This document shows, piece after piece, positions 9,176 through 18,623 of a stretch of 64,000 nucleotides of DNA. The position numbers were made by a program, and so were the translations under genes. Location: assembly GCA_002716125.1 (NCBI GenBank), contig PAZH01000034.1:1-64000 (forward strand), given 5' to 3'. The notes below the pieces were generated by a model that did not search any database, was not told the origin of the DNA, and was given only the letters and a program-made list of their open reading frames with translations. Origin of the DNA: Rhodospirillaceae bacterium (GTDB taxonomy: Bacteria; Pseudomonadota; Alphaproteobacteria; UBA8366). Positions within the stretch are counted from its first letter, which is position 1; each line of letters starts with the position of its first letter.

Positions 9176-10177
9176 TCAGGACCCCACGTCGTTGATCGCG
9201 CCCGAAGGCCGATCCCCGCGCAAAGCCTCTAAGATGCTCGTCGCCGCCTCGGCTTCGATCGCTTTTCGGACATCCACGACGGCGGAGCCGATATGGGGTG
9301 TGAACAAGGTTCGCTCCGTTTGATCGAGCAAGCGTTTCGGTATCGATCGCGGTCGGTCCGGTCGCGCCCAGTCCACAAACTCGAAAACGTCCGCTGCATA
9401 TCCGGCAAGCTGGCCGTCCGATAAGGCTGTCGCAACCGCTTCTTCATCAACGACCGAGCCGCGGCCCGGATTCACGAGAATGGCACCTGGTTTCATCATT
9501 CGAATCGCGCCCGCGTCGATGAGATGCAGAGTTTCCGAATTCAAAGGTGTCGCAATTATTGTGTAATCAGAGCGGCAGATGAGTTCCTCAAAACCGGCGT
9601 GGGTTAGCTGAAGCGATGCCGCTGTTACGGGGTCGAGCGCTTGCGTGTCCGCATAAATCAATTCCGCATCAAATCCGCGGAGACGCTGGGCAATGGCTTG
9701 CCCAACCTTACCCATACCGACAATGCCCACCGTCCGGCCGCTCAACCCCATCCCGTATAGACTCGGCCGCCAAGCCTCGAACGCGCCACTTCTTATAAAC
9801 CGGTCACCGGCCATAACATGCCGTGCGATACCAATCAGCAGACCGACAGCAAGTTCGGCCGTGGGGATCGTCAAGAGGTCGTCCACAATCGTAATCCAGA
9901 CGCCACGACGTGTGCACGCCTCGACGTCGAAATTGTCGTACCCCTTAAGGGCGCAGGCGACGATCTTTAAGTCCGGGCAATCCGCAAGAAACGCTTCGTT
10001 CACGCTATCCGGCATAAAGGCCATCATTGCGGAAGCGTCTCGGCACAGACGGTGCACTTCGTCAGCCGGCCAACTCGCCTCCCCCTCATTCAGGCGAAGC
10101 TCTGTCCAGTCTTGGAGTATCGCAACGGTTTCCGGGAACACCCGGTGCGTAATAACGGTTATTGGTCGTTCGGCCAT
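9176..10177 (-). CDS. Phosphite dehydrogenase-like D-2-hydroxyacid dehydrogenase (PtxD-like)
   Basis: The 333-aa protein follows Pseudomonas stutzeri PtxD along its length, judged against my memory of that sequence. Shared blocks are AMMAFMPD, CALKGYDNFDV, ACTRRGVW, PTAELAVGL and PHIGSAV. PtxD residues Met53, Lys76, Trp134, Tyr139, Arg237, His292 and Arg301 correspond to M55, K78, W136, Y141, R239, H295 and R304. The relay Glu266 corresponds to V268. Asp177 after the second Rossmann strand predicts NAD preference. PtxD oxidises phosphite to phosphate with NAD. I choose the ATG at 10177, 9 bases after GGAGG; an ATG at 10186 touches that site. No phosphite transporter is adjacent, and another hydroxyacid substrate is possible. 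Confidence 0.72.
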   Translation of the reverse strand: MAERPITVITHRVFPETVAILQDWTELRLNEGEASWPADEVHRLCRDASAMMAFMPDSVNEAFLADCPDLKIVACALKGYDNFDVEACTRRGVWITIVDDLLTIPTAELAVGLLIGIARHVMAGDRFIRSGAFEAWRPSLYGMGLSGRTVGIVGMGKVGQAIAQRLRGFDAELIYADTQALDPVTAASLQLTHAGFEELICRSDYTIIATPLNSETLHLIDAGAIRMMKPGAILVNPGRGSVVDEEAVATALSDGQLAGYAADVFEFVDWARPDRPRSIPKRLLDQTERTLFTPHIGSAVVDVRKAIEAEAATSILEALRGDRPSGAINDVGS

Positions 10178-10291
10178 TCTCGGCATCCTCCGATCACGTA
10201 GCGACCAATTGTAACAGCATTAAGCAGTTTTCCCGACACCCGTGCGACATAGCTTTCTCTTCCATGGTCAAACGCAGGGATGGAAAACAGT

Positions 10292-11095
10292 ATGGGTGGA
10301 TTTCTTGATGGCAAATCCGCGGTCATAACCGGCTCGACCAGCGGTATCGGTTTGGGTTATGCACGCGCACTCGCGGCTGAAGGCTGCGACATCTTACTCA
10401 ACGGTTTCGGCGACGAAGCAGAAATTGAAACGGCGCGTGCCGATCTCGAATCCGATTTCAGTGTAAAAGCATCCTTCCATGGTGCCGACATGCGCGATCC
10501 GGCCGCCATTAAGGCGATGATCGAAACCGCGAATGCCGATTTCGGCAAAATCGATATTCTAATCAACAATGCGGGGATGCAGCACCGCGCGCCTGTCGAA
10601 TCTTTTCCGTTGGACGTTTGGAACGACATGTTTGCCGTCAATGTCACGTCGGCGATGTTAACGACGCAAATGGTCTTGCCGCAAATGCGCGAGCGCGATT
10701 GGGGTCGCATCATAAATACCGCCTCGGTCAACGCCCACGTTACGTCTCCGAACACTTCGGGTTACACCGCATCCAAACATGCCATCATGGGTCTGACCAA
10801 GGCCGTCGCACTCGAGACAATCATGACCGGCGTCACCTGTAACGCGATTTGTCCGGGTACCGTTCGGACCAATCTCAGCGAACATCGGATCGACACCTTT
10901 GCGGCAGAGCGCGGCAAGACCAAAGAAGACGTGATCGACGAATTTATCGATCAGAAGATGCCGTACCACCAAGCTTTCAGGCGTTTCATTACGGTTGAAG
11001 AAATTTCGGCGGCCGCCGTCTACCTTTGCAGTGAGGCTGGGGCCGCGATGCGCGGAGCCGCATTCACAATCGATGGCGGTTGGCTCGTCCGCTAA
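10292..11095 (+). CDS. 3-hydroxybutyrate dehydrogenase-like SDR
   Basis: This 267-aa classical SDR has the TGSTSGIGLG cofactor motif, NNAG, the catalytic Ser in NTASVN, and the Y-T-A-S-K active site followed by HAIMGLTKAVALE. Its CNAICPGTVRTNL and closing IDGGW patterns are those of BdhA-type 3-hydroxybutyrate dehydrogenases. An ATG four codons earlier (10280) is also open, but a GGGATGGA stretch is better spaced for 10292. It sits 21 bp upstream of a hydantoinase pair and probably forms one unit with it, so the true substrate may be a related 3-hydroxy acid. It is divergent from the PtxD-like gene. Confidence 0.82.
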   Translation: MGGFLDGKSAVITGSTSGIGLGYARALAAEGCDILLNGFGDEAEIETARADLESDFSVKASFHGADMRDPAAIKAMIETANADFGKIDILINNAGMQHRAPVESFPLDVWNDMFAVNVTSAMLTTQMVLPQMRERDWGRIINTASVNAHVTSPNTSGYTASKHAIMGLTKAVALETIMTGVTCNAICPGTVRTNLSEHRIDTFAAERGKTKEDVIDEFIDQKMPYHQAFRRFITVEEISAAAVYLCSEAGAAMRGAAFTIDGGWLVR

Positions 11096-11116
11096 GTCAG
11101 CAATTAGGAACTCAGT

Positions 11117-13156
11117 ATGTTTAGAATCGGCGTCGATGTCGGCGGCACTTTCACGGATTTCACCTTGCTCGATGAGCGTACGGGTCAGCTGCATTATCAC
11201 AAAACGCCTTCGACACCCGGTGACCCGTCGGAAGCCGTCGAAATCGGACTCGATGAGACCGTTAAGACGCACAAGATGGACCCAAAGGAGATTGTCTATC
11301 TCGGTCATGGGACGACAGTCGCGTTGAATATGTTGCTGGAACGGCGCGCGCAAACGATCGGCTTATTGACCACAAAGGGGTTTCGGGACGTGTTGGAGAT
11401 CGCACGCCAGATCCGGCCGCATCTCTACGATTATGAAGTCACGAGACCCGAACCGTTGGCGCGCCGCGCCCATCGCATCGAAATTCCGGAACGGGTCGCC
11501 GTCGATGGCCGCGTATTGACCCCGCTCGACCTCGAGGCCGTGGAAGAAGGTGCCACCAGATTGCGTGAAGCGGGGGTCGATGCAGTCGCCATTTGCTTCC
11601 TCCACGCGTATCGGTTCCCTGATCACGAACGAAAAGCAGGGGAAATCGTACGGCGGATTCTACCGAATGCGTTTGTAAGCCTTTCCAGCGATGTGTTGTC
11701 CGAGTTTCGGGAGTACGAAAGAAGTTCGACGACCGCCGTAAACGCGTATATCGGGCCGCGAATGAAATCGTATATCGGTCAATTTGAGAACCGAATCAAA
11801 AAGATCGGCATCGAGCGTCATCCATATATCATTCACTCGAATGGCGGTCTGCTGACCGTCGACGCCGCCGCGACCTATCCAGTCCGCACGTGTCTCTCCG
11901 GACCCGCCGCCGGCGTGGTTGGTGCAGCGGCCGTCGCAAAAGCCTCAGGCTATCCCGATATTCTGGCCTTTGATGTCGGAGGTACAAGTACCGACGTCTC
12001 GCTGGTCTTGGGTGGACGGCCGCTCTTCACCTCGGAACGCACGGTCGCGGGTCATCCTGTGAAATCACCGGCCGTGGACGTCAACGCGATTGGCGCCGGC
12101 GGCGGCAGCATTGCGTGGATCGATGGCGGGGGCGCCCTCAAGGTCGGTCCGCAGAGCGCGGGTGCCGACCCAGGACCTGTCGCATACGGGCGCGGCGGCG
12201 AGGACGTGACATTGACCGATGCCAACATCGTACTCGGCCGCCTCAACCCAGGTGCTCTTCTCGCCGGTCGCATGAAGATGGACGCGGATGCCGCTCGGCG
12301 CGCAATCGAAGAGAAAATCGCGAAGCCGCTCGGGCTTTCCGTCGAAGATGCTGCCATCGGTATCATCCGCGTTGCCGCCTCTGGTATTGCCCGCGCAATA
12401 CGCTCGGTCGCCTCCGCAAAGGGACATAACCCCGCCGACTTCTCGCTCTTCGCTTACGGCGGCGCGGGACCTTTGCTTGCAAGCGACGTCAACGACGAAG
12501 TTGGATGCCAACGAATATTGGTGCCTCGCGAGCCCGGCACGCTCTGCGCCCGAGGCATTTTGTTATCCGACCTGACCTTCGATTTCGTGAAGACATTGTT
12601 ATGCCGGGCCGAAGAAGACGGTTGGCGACAAGCAAAAGCCGCTTTCGACGAGCTCGAAACACAAGCTGAAGAATGGCTTGTTGCCGACGATGTTCCCGAG
12701 GAGGCTCGCGGATTTCGCCGCTATGTCGAAGCACGCTATGAAGGCCAAAGCTTCGAAGTACGGGTCGAATTCGACCACTCGTTGGAGAATGTCTCACTGG
12801 ATGATTTCATCACGGCCTTCCACGCGGAACACAAGGCACAATACAGCTACGATATCCCCGAACGGATTGTAGAAATCGTCAATTGCCGCCTTGAAGCCGT
12901 CGGGCAAACGCCCAAACCGCCGATGGAAAGCGAAACATCCGGGACGGACGAAGCAACATCGACCCGGCGTGTGCATTTCGGGGCAAATGGCGGATGGCAG
13001 GAAGCAATCGTTTACGAACGCGGCAACCTCGTCACCGACAAACAGATCCAAGGTCCCGCCATTCTTGAAGAAATGAGTTCGACGACGGTTGTACCGCCCA
13101 ACTACAAGGCCTTAACCGACGCGGTCGGAAACTTAACATTGGAGGCTTCGAAATGA
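11117..13156 (+). CDS. Hydantoinase/oxoprolinase family protein HyuA (copy 1)
   Basis: The 679-aa ATP-dependent subunit of the hydantoinase A / 5-oxoprolinase / acetophenone carboxylase family has the phosphate-binding VDVGGTFTDF at the N-terminus, GHGTTVALN, a second FDVGGTSTDVSLV loop near residue 290, and FAYGGAGPLLA near residue 450. Partnered with HyuB, members hydrolyse hydantoins or oxoproline, or carboxylate ketones. The specific substrate is not readable. It overlaps hyuB by ATGA (13153-13156), showing translational coupling. AGGA lies 8 bases before the start. An unlinked second pair is at 51761-55521. Confidence 0.92.
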   Translation: MFRIGVDVGGTFTDFTLLDERTGQLHYHKTPSTPGDPSEAVEIGLDETVKTHKMDPKEIVYLGHGTTVALNMLLERRAQTIGLLTTKGFRDVLEIARQIRPHLYDYEVTRPEPLARRAHRIEIPERVAVDGRVLTPLDLEAVEEGATRLREAGVDAVAICFLHAYRFPDHERKAGEIVRRILPNAFVSLSSDVLSEFREYERSSTTAVNAYIGPRMKSYIGQFENRIKKIGIERHPYIIHSNGGLLTVDAAATYPVRTCLSGPAAGVVGAAAVAKASGYPDILAFDVGGTSTDVSLVLGGRPLFTSERTVAGHPVKSPAVDVNAIGAGGGSIAWIDGGGALKVGPQSAGADPGPVAYGRGGEDVTLTDANIVLGRLNPGALLAGRMKMDADAARRAIEEKIAKPLGLSVEDAAIGIIRVAASGIARAIRSVASAKGHNPADFSLFAYGGAGPLLASDVNDEVGCQRILVPREPGTLCARGILLSDLTFDFVKTLLCRAEEDGWRQAKAAFDELETQAEEWLVADDVPEEARGFRRYVEARYEGQSFEVRVEFDHSLENVSLDDFITAFHAEHKAQYSYDIPERIVEIVNCRLEAVGQTPKPPMESETSGTDEATSTRRVHFGANGGWQEAIVYERGNLVTDKQIQGPAILEEMSSTTVVPPNYKALTDAVGNLTLEASK

Positions 13157-14868
13157 GTAAGCTCTCGGAAAGCCGCCCCATCGACGCGATCGAAATTGAA
13201 GTCTTCAACAATCGCGTTCTTGCGATTATCGAGGAAATGGGCGCGAAACTCGTACGGTCCTCTTTCTCGCCCAATATCAAGGAACGCCGTGATTGTTCGG
13301 TCGCGCTATTCGATGCCGAGGGCCGGTCGATCGGCCAGGCGGCTCATATCCCGATTCACCTCGGCTCTTTAAAGGGGGGTGTCGATGCGATCCTTCGGGA
13401 CTATCCGATTGAAGATATCAAACCGGGCGACGCATTTGTCTGCAATGACGCCTATCTCGCCGGCGGCACACATCTACCGGACATCTCGATCATCACCCCC
13501 ATTTTCTACAAAGGCGTATTGAAGTTTTTCGCCGCTTGCCTCGGACATCATTCCGACGTCGGCGGATCGGTCCCAGGCTCGATCAGCCCAACGGCCGCCA
13601 GCATCTTTGAAGAAGGTATCCGGATCCCGCCGGTCAAAATGGTTCGCGAAGGCACACTCGACGACGGCATTATGCAACTGATCATCCAAAACACCCGCGA
13701 GCCGGAAGATCGACTGCTAGACCTGAAGGTCCAGATTGCAACGAACGTTCTGGGCGCGGAGCAAATCACCGCGCTGATCGAACGCATGGGAAGCGACGCG
13801 GTCGACCGCGCGGTTGAGGACCTCATGATCTACACGGCGCGGCGCCTGCGCTCGCGGATCGCCGAACTAAAAGATGGCACGCATAGTTTTACGACCTGGA
13901 TGGATGACGACGGGTTTGGCGGCGATAAGTTACCCCTCGCGGCAACGGTCACCGTCAAAGGCGACCATATGCATCTCGATTTCACCGGATCCGGCCCTCA
14001 ATCGCGCGGCGGTTACAACATCATGCCGACGGGCGTCATGGCGACCGTCGCATACGCGATCAAGGCGCTCCTCGATCCCGAATTGCCGGCGAACAGCGGA
14101 CTCTTCGACGCGATCGAATTCACCGCACCGGAGGGCACCATTGTGAACCCGCACTATCCGGCCGCGGTCGGCGCCCGTACCACGACGTGCCAAAAACTCT
14201 CCGGCGCCGTGTTCGGAGCCTTTGCGGGACTTCTGCCACCCGAGAAAGCGATGGCTTCCTGCCACGACGTCCTGGGTGCGATGGTATTCTCCGGCAAATC
14301 GAAAAAACACGACGGGACCTACGTCTATTTGGAAACGCTCGCCGGCGGGAACGGTGCGCGGGATTCTCTCGACGGAATGGACGGTGCCCATTGCCACATC
14401 ACGAACTCGCTCAACATGCCGGCGGAAGCGGTCGAACACGAATACCCGTTGATGGTTGAAGAGTATACTTTGGTTACAGATTCGGGCGGCGCCGGCCGCC
14501 ATCGCGGCGGCATGGGTGTCGCGCGAGATGTCCGTATCCTTGAAGACGGCACGACTTTTTCGGGCCGCGCAGACAGCTATATCACCGCGGCTGAAGGATA
14601 TGCGGGCGGCCTTCCGGGCGGGAACTGCCGCATCGTGCGCAACCACGGCACCAACCGGGAAGAGGCCATGTCGCCGAAGCAGCGACTTCTGACTCTCGAG
14701 GCCGGTGAGACCGTCCGCATGGAGACACCTGGCGGCGGCGGATTGGGCGCGCCTCAAGACCGTCCCATCGCGGAACTCGCGCGCGACCTTGAAGATGGGC
14801 GCATGAAAGAAGAAACCGCGCGGCGCGACTACGGCGACGAAATGGTCGACAAAGCCCTCGGTGTTTAG
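13153..14868 (+). CDS. Hydantoinase/oxoprolinase family protein HyuB (copy 1)
   Basis: This 571-aa partner of the preceding HyuA belongs to the hydantoinase B / oxoprolinase family. Family features include FNNRVLAIIEEMG near the N-terminus, the HIPIHLGSLKGGV and DAYLAGGTHLPDI region, FTGSGPQSRGGYN near residue 280, and a glycine-rich C-terminus (GGGGLGAPQDR). It probably contributes the catalytic or metal site of the HyuAB complex. Its start codon lies inside the end of hyuA. After a 46-bp gap it is followed by a VOC protein that likely acts in the same pathway. Confidence 0.92.
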   Translation: MSKLSESRPIDAIEIEVFNNRVLAIIEEMGAKLVRSSFSPNIKERRDCSVALFDAEGRSIGQAAHIPIHLGSLKGGVDAILRDYPIEDIKPGDAFVCNDAYLAGGTHLPDISIITPIFYKGVLKFFAACLGHHSDVGGSVPGSISPTAASIFEEGIRIPPVKMVREGTLDDGIMQLIIQNTREPEDRLLDLKVQIATNVLGAEQITALIERMGSDAVDRAVEDLMIYTARRLRSRIAELKDGTHSFTTWMDDDGFGGDKLPLAATVTVKGDHMHLDFTGSGPQSRGGYNIMPTGVMATVAYAIKALLDPELPANSGLFDAIEFTAPEGTIVNPHYPAAVGARTTTCQKLSGAVFGAFAGLLPPEKAMASCHDVLGAMVFSGKSKKHDGTYVYLETLAGGNGARDSLDGMDGAHCHITNSLNMPAEAVEHEYPLMVEEYTLVTDSGGAGRHRGGMGVARDVRILEDGTTFSGRADSYITAAEGYAGGLPGGNCRIVRNHGTNREEAMSPKQRLLTLEAGETVRMETPGGGGLGAPQDRPIAELARDLEDGRMKEETARRDYGDEMVDKALGV

Positions 14869-14914
14869 CCGTCAAACACTAGAATTTCGGAATCATCGTC
14901 CCGATATTATTCTC

Positions 14915-15331
14915 ATGACGAATCCAATTACGCCAAAAGAACTCGACCATCTGGTTCTCCGGACCGCGAACCTCGACAAGATGATCCGGTTCTATGAAGA
15001 CGTCGTCGGCTGCAAGGTCGAACGGACGGTCGACTCAATAGGTCTGTATCAACTGCGGGCCGGCACCTCCCTTATCGACATCGTCGACACGGACGGCGAG
15101 CTCGGTCGGCGCGGTGGCCCGCCACCAAGCACAGACGGCCTGAATCTGGATCATTTTTGCCTGCGAATTGAACCATGGGACGAGGCGGCAATCCGCACCC
15201 ATCTCTCGGGACACGGCATCGACGCACCAGAAACCTCACCGCGCTATGGCGCCGACGGTACAGGTCCTTCGATCTATATCCAGGACCCGGATGGCAATAC
15301 GGTCGAGCTTAAGGGACCGCCGACGGACTGA
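14915..15331 (+). CDS. VOC (glyoxalase/dioxygenase) family protein
   Basis: The 138-aa product is one vicinal-oxygen-chelate module pair. The first beta-alpha unit begins ELDHLVLRTANLDKMIRFY, and the second includes LDHFCLRIE and ends IYIQDPDGNTVELKG. His in LDHLV, His in LDHFC and Glu in NTVELK are the expected metal ligands. A GTG at 14861 inside the hyuB end would add 18 residues that do not resemble the family, so I prefer the ATG at 14915. Downstream of hyuAB it may be a lyase, epimerase or dioxygenase for an intermediate of that pathway. Confidence 0.85.
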   Translation: MTNPITPKELDHLVLRTANLDKMIRFYEDVVGCKVERTVDSIGLYQLRAGTSLIDIVDTDGELGRRGGPPPSTDGLNLDHFCLRIEPWDEAAIRTHLSGHGIDAPETSPRYGADGTGPSIYIQDPDGNTVELKGPPTD

Positions 15332-15337
15332 CCGCGT

Positions 15338-16711
15338 TTACCCGCGCCGCCAGATCGTGCCCTCAGGCTTATCTTCAAGGATAATTCCTGCTTCGGCCAA
15401 TTCGTCGCGTAGACGATCCGACGTCGCAAAGTCCTTTGCCGCCCGCGCTTCCGCCCGTTGTTGGATCAACGATTCAATTTGCGCATCGTCCAAACCTTCT
15501 TGGCCGGACGGCGCCCATCGGAACCATTCCTCGGGATCCTGTTCCAACAGGCCCAGAACCTTCGCGGCCCTTCGCAACTCGGACGCCGCTTCTTCTCTCG
15601 CATCACCCTCGGCATTGTTGAGATCGCGCAACTTTGCGTGAAGTGCCGACAGGGCCAATGGCGTGTTGAGATCGTCACTCAAAGCCGCGCGCACATCTGC
15701 ATCTAAAGCCTGGTCGCCCGCATCTACGGAAAGACCGCGCAACGCGCCGTAAAACCGATCCAACTCCCGTTTCGCTTCGTCCAGGCCGGATCTGGTGAAA
15801 TCCAATGGCTGACGATAATGCGTTTTGATCAACAACAGACGGATCGCCTCGCCAGGATACGCCTGCAACAATTCGTTGATGGTGTAGAAGTTGCCGAGGG
15901 ATTTCGACATCTTCTCGCCTTCCGACATCAAATACCCGTTGTGCATCCAGTATTTGGCAAAGCCATCCGTCGGTTCATCGCAGAGGCATTGGGCGATTTC
16001 ATTCTCATGGTGCGGAAAGATTAAATCCTGGCCGCCGCCGTGAATATCAAAGGTGTTGCCGAGATATTTCGTCACCATGGCGGAACACTCGATGTGCCAG
16101 CCAGGCCGACCGCGACCCCACGGGCTGTCCCAGCCGGGCAAGTCCTCGCTCGACGGCTTCCAGAGCACGAAATCGGCGGCATCCTTTTTATACGGCGCCA
16201 CATCAATCCGCGCCCCTGCGACCAGTTCGTCCCGGCTATGACGGGATAAGCGACCGTATGCCTCCCAGGACGGTACGTTAAAGAGGACGTGGCCTTCGGC
16301 GGCATAGGCATGGCCTTTTTCAATCAGGCCTTCGATCATTTCAACCATCTCCGCGACATGATCGGTCGCCCGCGGCTCAACATCCGGCGGCAAGGCACCC
16401 AAAGCATCGATGTCCTTATGAAATTGAGCGGTCGTCCGGGCGGTAATCTCACTAATGGGCTCGCCACTCTCGGCCGAACGCGCGTTAATTTTGTCGTCGA
16501 TATCCGTAATATTGCGGACGTATGTGACCTTCGGGTAGAGACACTGCAGCAACCGATACAAGACATCGAACACAACGATCGGCCGCGCATTGCCGATATG
16601 CGCGTAGTCATAGACCGTCGGTCCACACACATAGAACTCCACGTGTTGAGGGTCGTGTGGCTCGAACGGAACCTTCTTACGTTGATAGGTATCGTGGATT
16701 TGCAGTGTCAT
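15338..16711 (-). CDS. cysS: Cysteinyl-tRNA synthetase
   Basis: The 457-aa class I aminoacyl-tRNA synthetase charges tRNA-Cys. It has the HIGNARP form of the HIGH motif, EKMSKSLGN, and zinc ligands in YVCGPT, HIECSAM and HHENEIAQC, all intact, plus the DALR-type C-terminal region. The length matches the family. It stands alone between a convergent VOC gene (6-bp gap) and the LysR gene on the same strand. Confidence 0.97.
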   Translation of the reverse strand: MTLQIHDTYQRKKVPFEPHDPQHVEFYVCGPTVYDYAHIGNARPIVVFDVLYRLLQCLYPKVTYVRNITDIDDKINARSAESGEPISEITARTTAQFHKDIDALGALPPDVEPRATDHVAEMVEMIEGLIEKGHAYAAEGHVLFNVPSWEAYGRLSRHSRDELVAGARIDVAPYKKDAADFVLWKPSSEDLPGWDSPWGRGRPGWHIECSAMVTKYLGNTFDIHGGGQDLIFPHHENEIAQCLCDEPTDGFAKYWMHNGYLMSEGEKMSKSLGNFYTINELLQAYPGEAIRLLLIKTHYRQPLDFTRSGLDEAKRELDRFYGALRGLSVDAGDQALDADVRAALSDDLNTPLALSALHAKLRDLNNAEGDAREEAASELRRAAKVLGLLEQDPEEWFRWAPSGQEGLDDAQIESLIQQRAEARAAKDFATSDRLRDELAEAGIILEDKPEGTIWRRG

Positions 16712-16771
16712 TTTAGGTCGCTCGGTGATGCGTACCGGAAATATTCTGGGCGGAAGGGTATGCCAACATTA

Positions 16772-17686
16772 TCAATTGGTTGCAAGCTGACCCGACGCAA
16801 CGAACGAATCCGCTTCAGCAACCAACCATGTCCGAAAGGTATCGATACGCGGATCATTCGCCCTCTCCTCACGACAGGAAAAGTAATAATGGTTACCGCT
16901 TTCAACAAAACCAAAGGGCGCGACGAGTTGGCCTGAGATAAGGTCGTCGACAACAAGGGGGTGCGGCCCGATTGCTACACCGAGCCCCGATACCGCGGCC
17001 TGCAGCATAAAGTAAAAGTGTTCATATCGCTGACCTCGACGGGGATCGACGTCTTCATTGCCGACCATCTTGAGCCAATTCGGCCAAGCATCTGCACGCG
17101 TTTCCGTATGCAGTAGCGGCGCGTCAACCAAGCTTCTGGCCGCAAGGCGTTTACCCTCCGGAAGGACATCCGGCCGGCAGACCGGACCGCAGTACTCCGC
17201 AAAGAGGCGCGTCACCGACAACGTTTCCGCACGTTCGGGAAGACTTGTCGAGATTGCCATGTCATAGCGATGATCCGAAAAATCCGGCAAATCATTGTGG
17301 CTGATGAAGCGTACATCGATATTACCGTGACGCTCCGCAAAACGATGAAATCGCGGCATCAACCAACGCATGAGAAACGTGCCGTAGCAGGACAGCGTGA
17401 GCGCCTCGCCTTTCTGAGCGCCCGAAATCTCTTCAACACCCGAACGCATCAATTCGAAGGCAGGCTGTAATCGGCGAAGAAGCCGGTCGCCCGCGGTCGT
17501 CGTCCGCGCGCCATATCGGCCGCGCTCTAAAAGTACGACACCGAGTTGCTCCTCCAATGCACGCACAAGACGGCTGACCGCGCCATGGGTCACCATCAGT
17601 TCTTCCGCCGCCGCAGAGAAACTCTCAAGGCGACCGACAGCTTCGAAGGCCCGCAGACCGTTCAATGAAGGAAGCGTCTGGAACAT
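16772..17686 (-). CDS. LysR-family regulator, GcvA type
   Basis: This 304-aa LysR regulator has an N-terminal winged helix-turn-helix (LNGLRAFEAVGRLESFSAAA, HGAVSRLVRALEEQLG) and a periplasmic-binding-like effector domain with the LSCYGTFLMRWLMPRFHRF stretch of the GcvA subgroup. It is divergent from the EamA transporter gene across 95 bp, the standard arrangement for a LysR regulator and its target, so the transporter is the best candidate target. The spacer is AT-rich near the regulator start. Confidence 0.9.
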   Translation of the reverse strand: MFQTLPSLNGLRAFEAVGRLESFSAAAEELMVTHGAVSRLVRALEEQLGVVLLERGRYGARTTTAGDRLLRRLQPAFELMRSGVEEISGAQKGEALTLSCYGTFLMRWLMPRFHRFAERHGNIDVRFISHNDLPDFSDHRYDMAISTSLPERAETLSVTRLFAEYCGPVCRPDVLPEGKRLAARSLVDAPLLHTETRADAWPNWLKMVGNEDVDPRRGQRYEHFYFMLQAAVSGLGVAIGPHPLVVDDLISGQLVAPFGFVESGNHYYFSCREERANDPRIDTFRTWLVAEADSFVASGQLATN

Positions 17687-17781
17687 ATGTGAGTTTTTAT
17701 CACAAATATTTGGAGAAAGTATCGATTTTCCGCGACCAAATTTTCATTTAGCACACAGCTTGCACCTAAGGAGCCGTCCGG

Positions 17782-18621
17782 ATGTCGTTTACTGTTGTCG
17801 CTGTCGTCTTGTGCGCCGCTTTTTTCCATGCGGCTTGGAACGCCATACTGAAATCACGCGGTGATCGCCTTAGCAGCGTCACACAAATGAGCATGTTGCT
17901 CGCGCTCCTCGCCGCACCCGTCCTGTTATTCGTTCCGCTGCCGAATTGGGAATGTTGGCCGTATCTCGCGGCTTCCGTCGTTCTACATACGGGCTACAAA
18001 TTATTCCTCGTACGCGCATATGCCGCCGGCGACATGTCGCAGGTCTATCCCATTGCGCGCGGCACGGCGCCATTCATCGTCGCGATCGTGACCTGGCTAC
18101 TGATCGGAGAAACGCTCGGCGAAACGGGTTACGTCGGATTGATTACGATCTGCACCGGGCTCGTCGCACTCGCTCTTTTTGGCCAGAAATCCGTGACCGC
18201 ATCTGGTCAAGCCGTCGGCTTCGCCCTCTGCACGGCGTGTTTTATTGCCGCTTACTCGACCGTAGACGGGATTGGTGCCCGCAATGCCGGTTCGGTGCAC
18301 GGGTATGCCTTCCTACTTTTTGTGCTTGAAGCGCTCCCCATGATTCCCATCGCAATTTCACGTCGCGGGTTTCAGGCTGTCATACGTCCCGCGGCTGGTT
18401 GGGGACCCGCCATCGCATCGGCGCTTTTATGCCTCTTAGCATTTTGGGCGGTTATTTGGGCAATGACAGAAGCGCCGATCGCTGCTGTCGCCGCGTTACG
18501 CGAAACGAGCGTCATCTTCGGCGTCGCGATCAGCGCGCTGTTTCTGCGCGAAGGGTCGTTCAAAACGCGCGCGCCGGCCGCTGCCTTCGTTGCCGCCGGG
18601 GCGGTCTTGCTACAACTGTGA
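17782..18621 (+). CDS. EamA/DMT-family transporter
   Basis: This 279-aa integral membrane protein has about ten hydrophobic segments in two EamA repeats: the first begins FTVVAVVLCAAFFHAAWNAILK, the second around residue 145. The motif YPIARGTAPFIVA is typical of drug/metabolite transporters that export amino acids or small metabolites. A TAAGGAG ribosome site precedes the ATG. It faces the GcvA-type regulator, which suggests inducible efflux of a metabolite sensed by that regulator. It converges on nadE with a 2-bp gap. Confidence 0.88.
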   Translation: MSFTVVAVVLCAAFFHAAWNAILKSRGDRLSSVTQMSMLLALLAAPVLLFVPLPNWECWPYLAASVVLHTGYKLFLVRAYAAGDMSQVYPIARGTAPFIVAIVTWLLIGETLGETGYVGLITICTGLVALALFGQKSVTASGQAVGFALCTACFIAAYSTVDGIGARNAGSVHGYAFLLFVLEALPMIPIAISRRGFQAVIRPAAGWGPAIASALLCLLAFWAVIWAMTEAPIAAVAALRETSVIFGVAISALFLREGSFKTRAPAAAFVAAGAVLLQL

Positions 18622-18623
18622 AA

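Noticed and set aside
10178-10291. A Pho-box-like CTGCTTA/CTGTTAC pair before the PtxD-like gene
   Set aside because: The repeats are 10 bp apart instead of 11 and match the consensus poorly; this is too weak to report as a PhoB site.
13930-14757. A 275-codon minus-strand frame inside HyuB copy 1
   Set aside because: Antisense shadow of a complete coupled gene; composition is not protein-like.
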